A DNA stretch of 54,295 bases, taken from positions 1-54,295 of the forward strand of contig JAIYAN010000006.1 of the NCBI GenBank assembly GCA_027489035.1, in the 5' to 3' direction. The notes below the pieces were generated by a model. The model worked only from the letters and a program-made list of their open reading frames with translations, ran no database searches and had not been told where the DNA came from. The position numbers and the translations under genes were made by a program. Source of the stretch: Chitinophagaceae bacterium. Lineage in GTDB: Bacteria; Bacteroidota; Bacteroidia; Chitinophagales; Chitinophagaceae. Shown in pieces: positions 17,436 to 26,407 of this stretch; within the stretch, counting starts at the first letter, position 1, and each line of letters starts with the position of its first letter.

Positions 17436-18185
17436 ATGCCAATTCGTTTCAATTTAAAAACAACACTACTTGAGTCTAAATTCATAAAGGGTTTGTTGTA
17501 TTTTTTTATAGGATTAATCTCTTACCCCAGAATAAACCTTACAAACAAACTCAAGGTAAAGGGCATGGAAAAGCTAAAGCATTTGCCAAAACAAAATGTA
17601 CTTTTTGTTTCCAATCACCAAACTTATTTCGCAGACGTAATTACGTTTCTCCATATTTTTTGTGCATCTTCTTGGAAAAAAAATAAAGGACTCGGATTTC
17701 CTTCTTATTTGCTTTGGCCATTTACGCGCGTGAAATATGTTGCGGCAACCACAACAATGCAAAAAACATTTATTGCAAGAATCTTCACACTTGCAGGAGC
17801 GATTACTGTAAAAAGAAGTTGGAATAGCGATTCAGGTGAAGTTCGAAAAGGTTTAGAAATTGGCGACACCAGAAGCATTTCTAATGCATTGAATAAAAAT
17901 TGGGTCATTACATTTCCACAAGGTACGACTACCCCATTTGCTCCCGGAAGAAAAGGCACTGCTTTTATCATTAAAAAATATAAGCCAATTGTAGTTCCAA
18001 TTGTAATCAACGGGTTTTCAGAAGCGTTCGATAAAACAGGATTGAAAATCCAAAAACGCAATGTGAAATTATCTGTTGAGTTTAAAGATCCATTAAATAT
18101 TAATTACGATGAATCTACGGAAGATATTCTGCATCAAATCATGGTAGCAATTGAGCAGGTAGGACCAATGAACAAAGAGATTTAA
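17436..18185 (+). CDS. PlsC-type lysophospholipid acyltransferase
   Basis: A 249-aa protein of the 1-acyl-glycerol-3-phosphate acyltransferase superfamily. The catalytic NHxxxxD box is NHQTYFAD (H61, D67). The substrate-binding FPQGTT block is at 160-165 (family: FPEGTRS), and IVVPIVING is the usual fourth block. A hydrophobic N-terminal segment (about 17-32) suggests membrane association. Members acylate lysophosphatidic acid or other lyso-lipids with acyl-ACP or acyl-CoA. The E to Q change in the EGT motif is worth noting but occurs in divergent members. An upstream ATG at 17402 is out of frame, so 17436 is the start. Confidence 0.85.
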   Translation: MPIRFNLKTTLLESKFIKGLLYFFIGLISYPRINLTNKLKVKGMEKLKHLPKQNVLFVSNHQTYFADVITFLHIFCASSWKKNKGLGFPSYLLWPFTRVKYVAATTTMQKTFIARIFTLAGAITVKRSWNSDSGEVRKGLEIGDTRSISNALNKNWVITFPQGTTTPFAPGRKGTAFIIKKYKPIVVPIVINGFSEAFDKTGLKIQKRNVKLSVEFKDPLNINYDESTEDILHQIMVAIEQVGPMNKEI

Positions 18186-18468
18186 TTCAAAAGTAAAAAT
18201 TCAAAAAAGGCGTATCAGCTGTTGATATCATTGAATCTTTTAAAAGCAAGCCTCTCATAATCAAAAAATAGACTCTATTAAAATCTTATTTAAACAACGG
18301 ATATTTGACTATTTGAAAGAAATCGCAATCAAACAATACATTGATTCCCAATTACACTAATACTGAAGAAATTAAAGTTTCCAATAAAAAATCCATTAAA
18401 AATACTATAATTATTATTTACTATTTTATTGGCAAGATGAAAAGATGTTAAATTAGAAAAGATTTACA

Positions 18469-19986
18469 CTATTTTTCACGATACTCCTTTCCTGTATAAT
18501 TAACAAGAAAATAATTGTAACTATTGGATGTAACCCAAGAAAATCCATTTTCAAAATTTCCAAAATCTTTGTATTCTAAATCTAATGGAGTAACAATATT
18601 ACCTAAACTATCTACTACACCCCATTTGTTATCTTTAGATATCCATGCAAAACCGAATCTCAATTCACCTATGTAATCATAAATTGGGTTCAAAATTACA
18701 ACTCCATTGTTATCCAATAAACCGTAGTGATTTAGATTACTAAATTTTATAAATTTATACACGATTTCATCAGGATTTTTTTTTCTAAATACACATTGTA
18801 TTTCCGTGCTGTCTAATTTAGGCAATTCATTACCTTTATCATTAAAATTAATTCTTTTAATTGCTGATTTATCTGGAGGAAAATAATCGCATTTAAAACC
18901 ATAATCCTTGTGAAGAATATAATTGTAAATTGGGGGTATAATTTCATTTCCTTCCTTATCTATAATTCCAAATTTATCGTCAAATGATCTGACTGGGCAA
19001 TAATTTTCTCCTCCTGGCCAGATTTCCTTGTACGTCTTAGACATCAACGGTGTACCCAAATTATTCAGTAAGCCCCATTCACTTCTCAGAGCACCTTCAA
19101 ATTCTAATTCTCTTTTAAATTTGATAAATCCATTAGATGAATTTAAAACATAAGAATATTCAGCAAGTTTAATTTCTTTTCCATTTTTATTTACTATTGA
19201 ATATCTCCAATTTCCATTTTGATAGTATTGTCGTACTAAAACATCATTACAAAAATATCCATCGTCTGAATATTTATACGGTATTTTCAATTTACCACTT
19301 GTATCAATATATCCATATTTACCATTATTTACAACACAAGCCATTCCGCAACCACATTGATCGAAACCTTTATAAATATTATAATTATTGAATATTTTTT
19401 TTCCTGAAAAATTTAAATATCCTGTGGCATTATTTTTTTTATAAGATATAAAATTATAATCAGTACTTCTTAGCTCATCATATATAAACGGAGTCAATTC
19501 GTTACCTAAATTATCTATTAAAGCCCATTTATTAAGAGAATCAGATACAAAAGCAACTCCATTTTTCAAATTTAAAAGAAAAGGCATTAATGGAACAAAT
19601 ACTTCTCCATTTTTCCTTTCTGCGTCGGTATTCCTAAACCATAATCTGTTAATATCGTACTTATATTCTTTCGCAGGCCAATGGCAATCTGATAAAATTT
19701 TTATTCTATAATATTTAGGAGTAAAAATTTCTTTACCATCAGTTTTAATTAATCCAAATTTGTTATTTCGTACAACCCAAGCTAAAGAATCATAAAAACC
19801 AAAAGCCAAGTCATACTCTTTTGATATTAACGGTTCCAAAGTTGCAGAATCCACATAAATGTACTTCCCATTTAATTTTAAATAAGGTACTGGCGTTTGA
19901 GAATAAATAGACTTAAAAAAAACAATGAGAGAAAGTACGATTAAATACTTGAGGAAATTATTATTCATTGTTTTATTATTTTTCAT
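18469..19986 (-). CDS. Secreted WG-repeat protein
   Basis: A 505-aa protein with a signal peptide after a short basic start (likely YS|QTPV at about 29/30), followed by a run of WG/KWG beta repeats. In each, a pattern like KWGLIDNLGNELTPFIYDEL recurs roughly every 45-60 residues (examples near 75, 150, 220, 310, 335, 420, 455). The motif marks a short beta-hairpin; function in bacteria is unknown, and such proteins are often surface or periplasmic. There is no T9SS tail. A 283-bp gap lies beyond its 3' end, and an AT-rich dispersed repeat (20034-20075) sits upstream of its start. Confidence 0.85.
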   Translation of the reverse strand: MKNNKTMNNNFLKYLIVLSLIVFFKSIYSQTPVPYLKLNGKYIYVDSATLEPLISKEYDLAFGFYDSLAWVVRNNKFGLIKTDGKEIFTPKYYRIKILSDCHWPAKEYKYDINRLWFRNTDAERKNGEVFVPLMPFLLNLKNGVAFVSDSLNKWALIDNLGNELTPFIYDELRSTDYNFISYKKNNATGYLNFSGKKIFNNYNIYKGFDQCGCGMACVVNNGKYGYIDTSGKLKIPYKYSDDGYFCNDVLVRQYYQNGNWRYSIVNKNGKEIKLAEYSYVLNSSNGFIKFKRELEFEGALRSEWGLLNNLGTPLMSKTYKEIWPGGENYCPVRSFDDKFGIIDKEGNEIIPPIYNYILHKDYGFKCDYFPPDKSAIKRINFNDKGNELPKLDSTEIQCVFRKKNPDEIVYKFIKFSNLNHYGLLDNNGVVILNPIYDYIGELRFGFAWISKDNKWGVVDSLGNIVTPLDLEYKDFGNFENGFSWVTSNSYNYFLVNYTGKEYREK

Positions 19987-20033
19987 TAATTGTGAACTGT
20001 TTTATTTAACGTGGTCTAAAGTTTACCAATCCC

Positions 20034-20075
20034 ATTTTTAATTTTTTAATTTTTACTTTTGAATTTTTACTTTGT
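20034..20075. repeat. AT-only dispersed repeat (TTTTTAATTTTTACTTTTGAA family)
   Basis: A pure A/T tract with isolated C or G residues, of the form TTTTTAATTTTTTAATTTTT then ACTTTTGAATTTTTACTTT. Related tracts occur at 18184-18208, 21241-21280, 41985-42090 and 46182-46240. It lies between the hmgA stop and the WG-protein start. Confidence 0.6.
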
Positions 20076-20082
20076 TATTTTA

Positions 20083-21240
20083 TCATTCCGCCCAACTCAT
20101 CACATAACCTTGGTTTTCAATTTCAATAGCAGTTGTCGTTAATTTCAACGGACGAAATGTATCTACCATCACCGCAAGCTCTTTAGTTTCTTTTGCACCA
20201 ATACTTTTTTCAACAGTTCCAGGATGTGGACCATGTGGAATTCCTGCAGGATGAAGGGTTAACATTCCTCGCGTAACATGCTTACGACTCATGAAGTCTC
20301 CATCAACATAATAAAGCAATTCATCGCTATCAATATTGCTATGGTTGTATGGCGCTGGAATGGATAATGGATGGTAATCGTAAAGGCGTGGTACAAAAGA
20401 ACAAACCACAAAAGCATCTGTTTCAAACGTTTGATGCACTGGTGGTGGTTGATGCACCCTACCTGTAATTGGTTCGAAATCATGGATACTGAAAATATAT
20501 GGGTAACAACATCCATCCCAACCTACCACATCAAAAGGATGTGTGCCGTAATGAATGCCATATAACCAACCTTGTTTTTTTGTCTTAATGATGAAGTCTC
20601 CGGTTAAATCATTTGTTATCAAATTTTCTGGACCGCGTATATCCCTTTCACAATAAGGCGAATGCTCCATCAATTGACCATACTTACTCATGTATCTTTT
20701 AGGATATCTAAAAGGATGAAAAGATTCAATTATCAATAATCTATTTTTTTCATCATCAAAATGAATTTGATAAATGGTACCTCTTGGCAAAACAATGTAA
20801 TCGCCATATCCAAAACGAAGCTCGCCGTAACAAGTTTTTACAACGCCACTTCCTTCGTGAACGAAAATCATCTCATCTGCATCCGCATTTTTATAAAAAT
20901 AATCTGTAGTACTTTTTTGTGGTGCGGCCAAAATAATATGACAATCTGAATTTACTAAAATCGGTTTTCTGCTGGCTAAATAATCAGATTCGGGCTTAAC
21001 GTTAAAGCCTTCTAGACTTCTATGTTTGAGCATTTTCTCTTCAGCAACGATTGGATTGACATCAATTGGATCATCGCATTTCACAATTTGAGTTGGAGCA
21101 TGTGTATGATAAAGAATAGAATAATCGTTTGAGAATCCTTCTGTTGAAAACAACTGCTCCGAATATAAAGAGCCATCTGGTTTTCTAAATTGAGTATGTC
21201 TTTTGTGTGGGATTTTTCCCAATGATTTATAATGTGGCAT
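20083..21240 (-). CDS. hmgA: Homogentisate 1,2-dioxygenase (short Bacteroidetes form)
   Basis: A 385-aa bicupin oxygenase that opens the ring of homogentisate to maleylacetoacetate in tyrosine/phenylalanine breakdown, using a mononuclear Fe(II). Visible landmarks are the N-terminal cupin HEGSGVVKTCYGELRFGYGDYIVLPRGT, the PPPVHQTFET segment that should supply two iron ligands (His and Glu), and HPAGIPHGPHPG with the third histidine. It is about 50 residues shorter than the animal and Pseudomonas enzymes. The partner genes of the pathway (fumarylacetoacetase, 4-hydroxyphenylpyruvate dioxygenase) are not here. The start is preceded within 1 bp by an AT-rich dispersed repeat, which probably forms its leader. 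Confidence 0.8.
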   Translation of the reverse strand: MPHYKSLGKIPHKRHTQFRKPDGSLYSEQLFSTEGFSNDYSILYHTHAPTQIVKCDDPIDVNPIVAEEKMLKHRSLEGFNVKPESDYLASRKPILVNSDCHIILAAPQKSTTDYFYKNADADEMIFVHEGSGVVKTCYGELRFGYGDYIVLPRGTIYQIHFDDEKNRLLIIESFHPFRYPKRYMSKYGQLMEHSPYCERDIRGPENLITNDLTGDFIIKTKKQGWLYGIHYGTHPFDVVGWDGCCYPYIFSIHDFEPITGRVHQPPPVHQTFETDAFVVCSFVPRLYDYHPLSIPAPYNHSNIDSDELLYYVDGDFMSRKHVTRGMLTLHPAGIPHGPHPGTVEKSIGAKETKELAVMVDTFRPLKLTTTAIEIENQGYVMSWAE

Positions 21241-21280
21241 AAAAAAAATTGAAAAGTGAAAAGTAAAAAGTGAAAAATTG
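21241..21280. repeat. AT-rich dispersed repeat upstream of hmgA
   Basis: The tract GAAAAGTGAAAAGTAAAAAG recurs with a 7-10 base rhythm and directly abuts the hmgA start. It belongs to the same family as the tracts at 20034-20075, 41985-42090 and 46182-46240. Confidence 0.6.
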
Positions 21281-21470
21281 CAATGAAAAAATTTCTAGAA
21301 AATGGATTGCAGATTCAAAGCCAACATAAGAAAATAATATTTCCAAATGCGCTTATCAATAAAGTATAAAAAGTTTCTGTGGAATAACAATGTATAACCT
21401 ATTTTAAATTAACGATTACTATTTACCTTCATTAAAATTAAAGGATTAAACGCATAAAAATCATTCAGCA

Positions 21471-21980
21471 TTGAAAAAAATTGGATTAATTTCTGATACG
21501 CATGGATATTTAGACGAACAGGTTATTACACATTTCAAAACTTGTGATGAAATATGGCATGTGGGAGATTTTGGAAGTATTGAATGGGTTAATCAATTAA
21601 AATCAAAACTTGAAGCGGTAAACAACCATGCTACAATTCGTGGGGTTTATGGAAATATCGACGGGCAAGATATCAGGGCTTATTTTCCAGAAAATTTATT
21701 TTTTACATGCGAGGGTGTGAATGTGTTTATGAAACATATTGGAGGATATCCGGGTCGATACGCACCCGGGGTAAAAGATTTAATTATAAAAAACAACATA
21801 CAACTTTTTATCAGTGGGCATTCCCACATTTTAAAAGTGATATACGACGAAAAGACAAATTGTTTACATATGAATCCGGGAGCTGCGGGCAAACAAGGAT
21901 GGCATAAAACAAAAACCCTTATTCGATTTGTTATTGATGGAAAAGAGATGAAGGATTGTGAAGTAATTGAGCTGGTTTAG
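21471..21980 (+). CDS. YfcE/MJ0936-type metallophosphoesterase (TTG start)
   Basis: A 169-aa calcineurin-like phosphoesterase. The metal-binding blocks are all present: D-x-H in LISDTHGY (D9, H11), GDFGS (D near 33), GNIDG (Asn near 62), and GHSH near 118. Family members cleave phosphodiesters, typically with Mn(II). The start is TTG at 21471. The protein must begin with MKKIGLISDTHG for the first beta strand, and no in-frame ATG lies upstream before a stop. The gene converges on and overlaps the nuclease gene by 4 bp at their 3' ends. The physiological substrate is unknown. Confidence 0.88.
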   Translation: MKKIGLISDTHGYLDEQVITHFKTCDEIWHVGDFGSIEWVNQLKSKLEAVNNHATIRGVYGNIDGQDIRAYFPENLFFTCEGVNVFMKHIGGYPGRYAPGVKDLIIKNNIQLFISGHSHILKVIYDEKTNCLHMNPGAAGKQGWHKTKTLIRFVIDGKEMKDCEVIELV

Positions 21981-22882
21981 TTTTGATGTTGAGCGCATTT
22001 TCCACTTGGATCCTTGGTCTTTCTTTTGCAACGTTCCCCTTTTTGGGTCGTTCCGTTACATTGTACTGATGAAGTTGAAGATTTACTTTTTGAGGTTGTT
22101 GATTTATTTGAATGACTATAATTTTGCCAACTCCACAAGTTTACATCAAACCCACTTTCTAATTTCGATTCCAACGTATCAGCAAGTAATGGAAAAAAAT
22201 CCAATCCAGTTATTTGCTCCACCTGATTAATTGATACTGCAAAATGTTGTAAAGGAAGTTGAGAAGCCTCATTAGGAATAACGAATGCAATGGCTTTCAA
22301 TTCCGGTTCCAAATAATCTAAAATTACTTTATAATAAGCATGCGGAACAGCTACCTTGTTTTTACCAATTGTAGTCATGTCTGAGGTAAATACTGGACCA
22401 GTAACCACATAAATCACATGATTTTCTATTGCTGCTTCACGGGTAAATGATTCTGCATTTTTCCAAATACCCCGATTGAATGAAGGCACTTGAGGCGACA
22501 TATTACTGTAATAAAATGATTCAATCATACTTTGAGCAGACCAACCCATATCTCCTGCGGGAGCGAGGTGTCCCCTATCGTAGCCACTGCCTGCATAATC
22601 CGAATTTTCGGCTGAACCCGTTATAACTTTTGGATCTACCAAAAACTGATTGGTTCTGTTGTATAAACTATTGGTTTCGGCGCTTGTTAATTCATATGCT
22701 ACCCAATTTGCTTGCTCGTATTTTTCATTGTATGATAATGTATAACCTGCATGCGAAATTAATTTCTCATTTGCCGGATGTGCAGGAATTTCAATATTTA
22801 TATGGGTTTGCTGCGCATTGGCAATAAAAGCAAATAATACAAAAACAAAAATTAAACGTAGTTTTTTCAAACTAAATCTCAT
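21977..22882 (-). CDS. Secreted DNA/RNA non-specific endonuclease with Cys/His tail
   Basis: A 301-aa beta-beta-alpha-metal nuclease with a signal peptide (cut NA|QQTH at about 23/24). The catalytic DRGHLAPAGDM motif is at 102-112 with general base H105, and the metal-binding NRG is in SFNRGIW with N136. This is the NucA/Serratia nuclease family, which degrades extracellular DNA and RNA. After a Ser/Thr/Lys linker (about 255-272), a 29-residue tail carries C275, C285, C296 and H299 spaced like a small zinc site. The tail is basic and could bind nucleic acid or zinc. It is preceded 6 bp away by the dienelactone hydrolase gene, so the two probably share a transcript. Confidence 0.92.
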   Translation of the reverse strand: MRFSLKKLRLIFVFVLFAFIANAQQTHINIEIPAHPANEKLISHAGYTLSYNEKYEQANWVAYELTSAETNSLYNRTNQFLVDPKVITGSAENSDYAGSGYDRGHLAPAGDMGWSAQSMIESFYYSNMSPQVPSFNRGIWKNAESFTREAAIENHVIYVVTGPVFTSDMTTIGKNKVAVPHAYYKVILDYLEPELKAIAFVIPNEASQLPLQHFAVSINQVEQITGLDFFPLLADTLESKLESGFDVNLWSWQNYSHSNKSTTSKSKSSTSSVQCNGTTQKGERCKRKTKDPSGKCAQHQN

Positions 22883-22888
22883 GAATTA

Positions 22889-23695
22889 TTATTTAAAAAT
22901 TCTTTTCAAAAAAGTTTTCATTTCTTTCCAAGAGGCCATATCAGCAGGCTCATTGTATGCAATCGGAATACTAAATTTCTTACCCATTTCGGTAGCATCT
23001 GGATTTGTAAATGCATGTGTAGCATTAGGATATTCCTTAAATGTATAAATGGCATTAACGGTTTCTAATTCTTTTTTAAAATTCGTTACTTCTTCTGAAC
23101 TTACAAATTTATCATCTGCTCCATGACAAATGAGCAATTCTGATTTAAGCAAGTCATTAACAGGCGGAACACCTGCAAGTCCACCATGAAAACTCACCAC
23201 CCCTTTAAGATTTTCACCCATTTTAGCAAAATTCAAAACCATACTACCGCCAAAGCAATATCCAATTGCAGCGATGTTATTGGTATCCGCAAGTTTATTC
23301 AATTTGATTTGATCAAGTGCTGCATCAAAATGAGATTTGGCTAATGTTGGATCTTTATAATATGGCGTTGAAAATCCCACCGCTTCCTCTACATTGTTTG
23401 CGATTTTTCCTTCCCCATATAAATCAACTGCAATAACAAGATATCCCAACGCTGCAAGTTGACATGTACGACGCTTTACGTAATCGTTCATTCCCCACCA
23501 TTCGTGAACCACCAAAACAACAGGACGCTTTTCAGCAGATTGATCATTATATGCTACATAACTTAAAAACTTTTCATCTCCAATGGTGTAGCTTAAAGAT
23601 TCTGTTTTGATATTCAATTTCTTTTGAGCATTCGCGGTTATTGCGATTAAAAGGAGCATTATTATATAAAACACAGTTGGTTTGAAAATTTTCAT
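22889..23695 (-). CDS. Secreted dienelactone hydrolase-family alpha/beta hydrolase
   Basis: A 268-aa protein with a signal peptide (cut NA|QKKL at about 23/24) and a DLH-type alpha/beta hydrolase fold. The nucleophile elbow is GYCFGG with Cys147; the acid is D195 in HGADDKF and the base H227 in ATHAF. A Cys nucleophile is the hallmark of dienelactone hydrolases, which open lactones in aromatic degradation, though secreted homologues may act on other esters. A TATATTTG promoter element lies 18 bp upstream. It appears to lead a two-gene operon with the nuclease. Confidence 0.88.
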   Translation of the reverse strand: MKIFKPTVFYIIMLLLIAITANAQKKLNIKTESLSYTIGDEKFLSYVAYNDQSAEKRPVVLVVHEWWGMNDYVKRRTCQLAALGYLVIAVDLYGEGKIANNVEEAVGFSTPYYKDPTLAKSHFDAALDQIKLNKLADTNNIAAIGYCFGGSMVLNFAKMGENLKGVVSFHGGLAGVPPVNDLLKSELLICHGADDKFVSSEEVTNFKKELETVNAIYTFKEYPNATHAFTNPDATEMGKKFSIPIAYNEPADMASWKEMKTFLKRIFK

Positions 23696-23712
23696 AATGT
23701 TTTAATTTTCGA

Positions 23713-23720
23713 CAAATATA
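23713..23720 (-). promoter_or_regulatory. TAnnTTTG (-7) promoter element for the hydrolase-nuclease operon
   Basis: The minus strand reads TATATTTG, an exact -7 consensus match, 17 bp upstream of the ATG. No clear -33 element was seen. Confidence 0.55.
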
Positions 23721-23736
23721 GGTAAAGGTTTGGGAG

Positions 23737-23945
23737 GGGTTGAATATTTTCAACCCTAACAAGAGGTTTTAGAGGTTTTAGAGGTTTGGTTCAAAAGGTT
23801 CAATATGTTCAATGACTTCAAATGGTTGGAAGCATTTTCCATTTATTAGCTTTTTAGTTAAAAAAACTTCGTGACTTTGCGTCTTCGTGCCTTTGTGTTC
23901 CAAAACTTCGTGTCTTTGCGTCTTCGTGTCTTTGTGTTTCAAAAA
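23737..23945. repeat. Composite dispersed repeat, copy B (intergenic dnaK / hydrolase)
   Basis: Most of the 323-bp gap 23696-24018 is repetitive. In order: an 8-bp palindromic hairpin GGGTTGAA/TTCAACCC (23737-23756); three 9-bp GAGGTTTTA units (about 23763-23787); TTCAA-rich spacer; the core GGTTGGAAGCATTTTCCATT (23824-23843); the junction AGTTAAAAAAACTTCG; then two 39-bp tandem units (23863-23901 and 23902-23940; 36 of 39 positions equal) built from CTTCGTG and CTTTGTG/CTTTGCG words. The same order of blocks occurs inverted at 45150-45365. There is no ORF of note. Confidence 0.85.
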
Positions 23946-23961
23946 CTTCGCTCCTTAGTAT

Positions 23962-23995
23962 CAAAAAAAAGCCGTGATATAAAAATACCACGGCT
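23962..23995 (-). terminator. Terminator of dnaK
   Basis: Stem GCCGTGATAT (23971-23980) with ATACCACGGC (23985-23994), one mismatch and an AAAA loop. Eight Ts follow on the minus strand. It is 24 bp after the dnaK stop. Confidence 0.9.
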
Positions 23996-24018
23996 TATAT
24001 TCACAAAGTAAAAACTAA

Positions 24019-25923
24019 CTATTTTACTTCCTCAAACTCTGCATCCGTTACATTTTCGGATCCATTGTTGTTGGATTGAGCGGATTGTCCATCAGAACCA
24101 TCTGCTTGAGGACCAGCTTCTTGAGTGGCTTTATACATTTCTTCGCTAGCAGCTGTCCAAACGGTGTTTAATTCTGTAGTAGCCGCATCAATAGCATTTA
24201 AATCTTGAGATTTATGTGCTTCTTTCAACTTTTCAAGCGCTGCTTCAATTGGTGCTTTTTTATCCGCAGAAATTTTATCGCCGTATTCTTTCAATTGCTT
24301 TTCAGATTGGAAAATTAGGCTATCCGCCTGATTGATTTTATCTACTTTTTCTCTTTCCGCTTTATCAGATTCTTCATTGGCTTTAGCTTCGTTTTTCATT
24401 TTTTCGATTTCTTCAGGCGTTAAACCAGAACCCGCTTCGATACGAATTTTTTGTTCTTTACCTGTTCCTTTATCTTTTGCGCTTACGTGTAAAATACCAT
24501 TTGCGTCAATATCAAAAGTAACTTCAACTTGAGGAACGCCACGTGGAGCTGGAGGAATTCCATCTAAATTGAACATTCCTAAACTTTTATTTTGACTAGC
24601 CATTGGACGCTCACCTTGCAATACATGGATTTGAACACCAGGTTGATTATCGCTTGCCGTACTGAAAGTCTCAGATTTTTTTGTAGGAATTGTCGTGTTG
24701 CTGTCAATCAATCTTGTCATAACACCACCCATTGTTTCAATACCTAAACTTAAAGGCGTAACGTCTAAAAGCAATACATCCTTAATTTCACCTGTTAAAA
24801 CGCCACCTTGAATAGCTGCACCAATAGCAACCACTTCATCAGGATTAACGCCTTTGTTTGGTTTTTTACCGAAGAATTTCTCTACAATTTCTTGTACTTT
24901 AGGAATGCGGCTACTACCGCCTACTAAGATGATTTCATCAATTTGAGAAGTGCTCATGTTGGCATCTTTCAATGCAATTTCGCAAGGACGTAAACAACGT
25001 GTAAATAAATCATCTGCTAGAGATTCGAATTTAGCACGGGTTAATTTTTTTACAAGATGCTTAGGAACACCATCTACTGCAGTAACATAAGGTAAATTGA
25101 TTTCAGTTTCAGTAGAAGAAGACAATTCTACTTTAGCTTTTTCAGAAGCTTCTTTTAAACGTTGTAAAGCCATTGGATCTTTACGTAAATCGATTGCTTC
25201 TTCTGCTTTAAACTCATCTGCCAACCAATCCATAATTACTTTATCAAAATCATCACCACCTAAATGGGTATCTCCATTGGTAGACTTTACTTCAAAAACA
25301 CCACCACCCAATTCAAGGACAGAAATATCGAAAGTTCCACCACCTAAATCGAAAACAGCAATATTTTGATCTTTTCCTTTCTTATCTAAACCATAAGCTA
25401 AAGCAGCTGCTGTTGGTTCATTTACAATTCTTTTTACAGTTAAACCAGCAATTTCACCTGCTTCTTTAGTGGCCTGACGTTGTGCATCGTTGAAATAAGC
25501 AGGAACGGTGATAACGGCTTCTGTAACTTCCTGACCTAAATAATCTTCAGCCGTTTTTTTCATTTTTTGCAAAACCATTGCACTAATTTCCTGAGGTGTG
25601 TACATTCTACCGTCAATGTCAATACGAACGGTGTTGTTATCTCCTTTTACTACTTTATAACTCCAATGTGAACTTTCTTCAGCAACCTCGTTGTACTGAC
25701 GACCCATAAAACGCTTAACGCTAGAAATCGTGTTTTGAGGATTGGTGATGGCTTGTCTTTTTGCAGGATCTCCTACTTTACGCTCGCCACTTTTTAAAAA
25801 TGCAACTACTGAAGGGGTTGTTCTTCTTCCTTCATCATTTGCAATTACTACTGGTTCATTACCTTCCATAACCGACACGCAACTATTCGTTGTTCCTAAG
25901 TCGATTCCAATTATCTTTCCCAT
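24019..25923 (-). CDS. dnaK: Chaperone DnaK (Hsp70)
   Basis: A 634-aa Hsp70 with all landmarks: [11 protein letters not shown] at 5-15, the [15 protein letters not shown] and [13 protein letters not shown] blocks, [11 protein letters not shown], the [11 protein letters not shown] block, the [14 protein letters not shown] linker and start of the substrate-binding beta-sandwich, then the helical lid and a Gly/Ser/Asn-rich tail ending DAEFEEVK. It is a cytosolic ATP-driven folding chaperone that normally works with DnaJ and GrpE, which are not encoded here. A sigma-54-like element lies about 35 bp upstream and no CIRCE element was seen. It is monocistronic, with a strong terminator. Confidence 0.98.
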   Translation of the reverse strand: MGKIIGIDLGTTNSCVSVMEGNEPVVIANDEGRRTTPSVVAFLKSGERKVGDPAKRQAITNPQNTISSVKRFMGRQYNEVAEESSHWSYKVVKGDNNTVRIDIDGRMYTPQEISAMVLQKMKKTAEDYLGQEVTEAVITVPAYFNDAQRQATKEAGEIAGLTVKRIVNEPTAAALAYGLDKKGKDQNIAVFDLGGGTFDISVLELGGGVFEVKSTNGDTHLGGDDFDKVIMDWLADEFKAEEAIDLRKDPMALQRLKEASEKAKVELSSSTETEINLPYVTAVDGVPKHLVKKLTRAKFESLADDLFTRCLRPCEIALKDANMSTSQIDEIILVGGSSRIPKVQEIVEKFFGKKPNKGVNPDEVVAIGAAIQGGVLTGEIKDVLLLDVTPLSLGIETMGGVMTRLIDSNTTIPTKKSETFSTASDNQPGVQIHVLQGERPMASQNKSLGMFNLDGIPPAPRGVPQVEVTFDIDANGILHVSAKDKGTGKEQKIRIEAGSGLTPEEIEKMKNEAKANEESDKAEREKVDKINQADSLIFQSEKQLKEYGDKISADKKAPIEAALEKLKEAHKSQDLNAIDAATTELNTVWTAASEEMYKATQEAGPQADGSDGQSAQSNNNGSENVTDAEFEEVK

Positions 25924-26407
25924 AATTTTTTGATTTTAATTGTTCATCGAAATACTTTCAATCATTATGCCAACCCAATTTTTATGAAAAAATGTCAGTT
26001 AATTGATTGGGGAATTTTGAAACTTTTTTCAATCAAATCTGAATTTAATTTATATTATTATCTATTTGATTTATAATTAATTACAAATTTTTATTAAAAT
26101 TAAATAATCAATTAGAATATCTATATTAAAATAAAATTAGAAATCCAAAAATATACTGACAAAAATGAACAAAGCGCCAATTTGAAATGCAATGTTGACT
26201 CAATTCGCAGAAAGGTGGCTAATTCCATTGTGCTCTAATCTCAAAAGTCGGCTTATACTGACTAACTTTTATTTGAATTTTCGGAATTGATATAATAAGT
26301 ATTCAATCATTTCAGCTCCTTTAAATAATACTGAGAATCAAGGCTACAATCAATTGAATAAATAAATAAATTTAAACAAACTATTAAATTTCAATAAATT
26401 AAGAAGA
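25924..26407. other. 484-bp AT-rich intergenic region upstream of dnaK
   Basis: No ORF with coding character was found on either strand. The dnaK-proximal 50 bp carry the promoter candidate at 25957-25973. The rest is AT-rich with long A and T runs and no inverted repeat or tandem array that I could see. Confidence 0.6.
25957..25973 (-). promoter_or_regulatory. Sigma-54-like promoter candidate for dnaK
   Basis: The minus strand reads TTGGCATAATGATTGAA. This has the TTGGCA -24 block and a TTG at the correct spacing for the -12 block (TGGCAC-N5-TTGC consensus), but the critical GC is GA. It would start transcription about 25 bases before the ATG. Confidence 0.35.

Noticed and set aside
21967..22230. 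87-aa ORF overlapping the phosphoesterase end and the nuclease tail
   Set aside because: It is antisense to the nuclease gene and has no family features.
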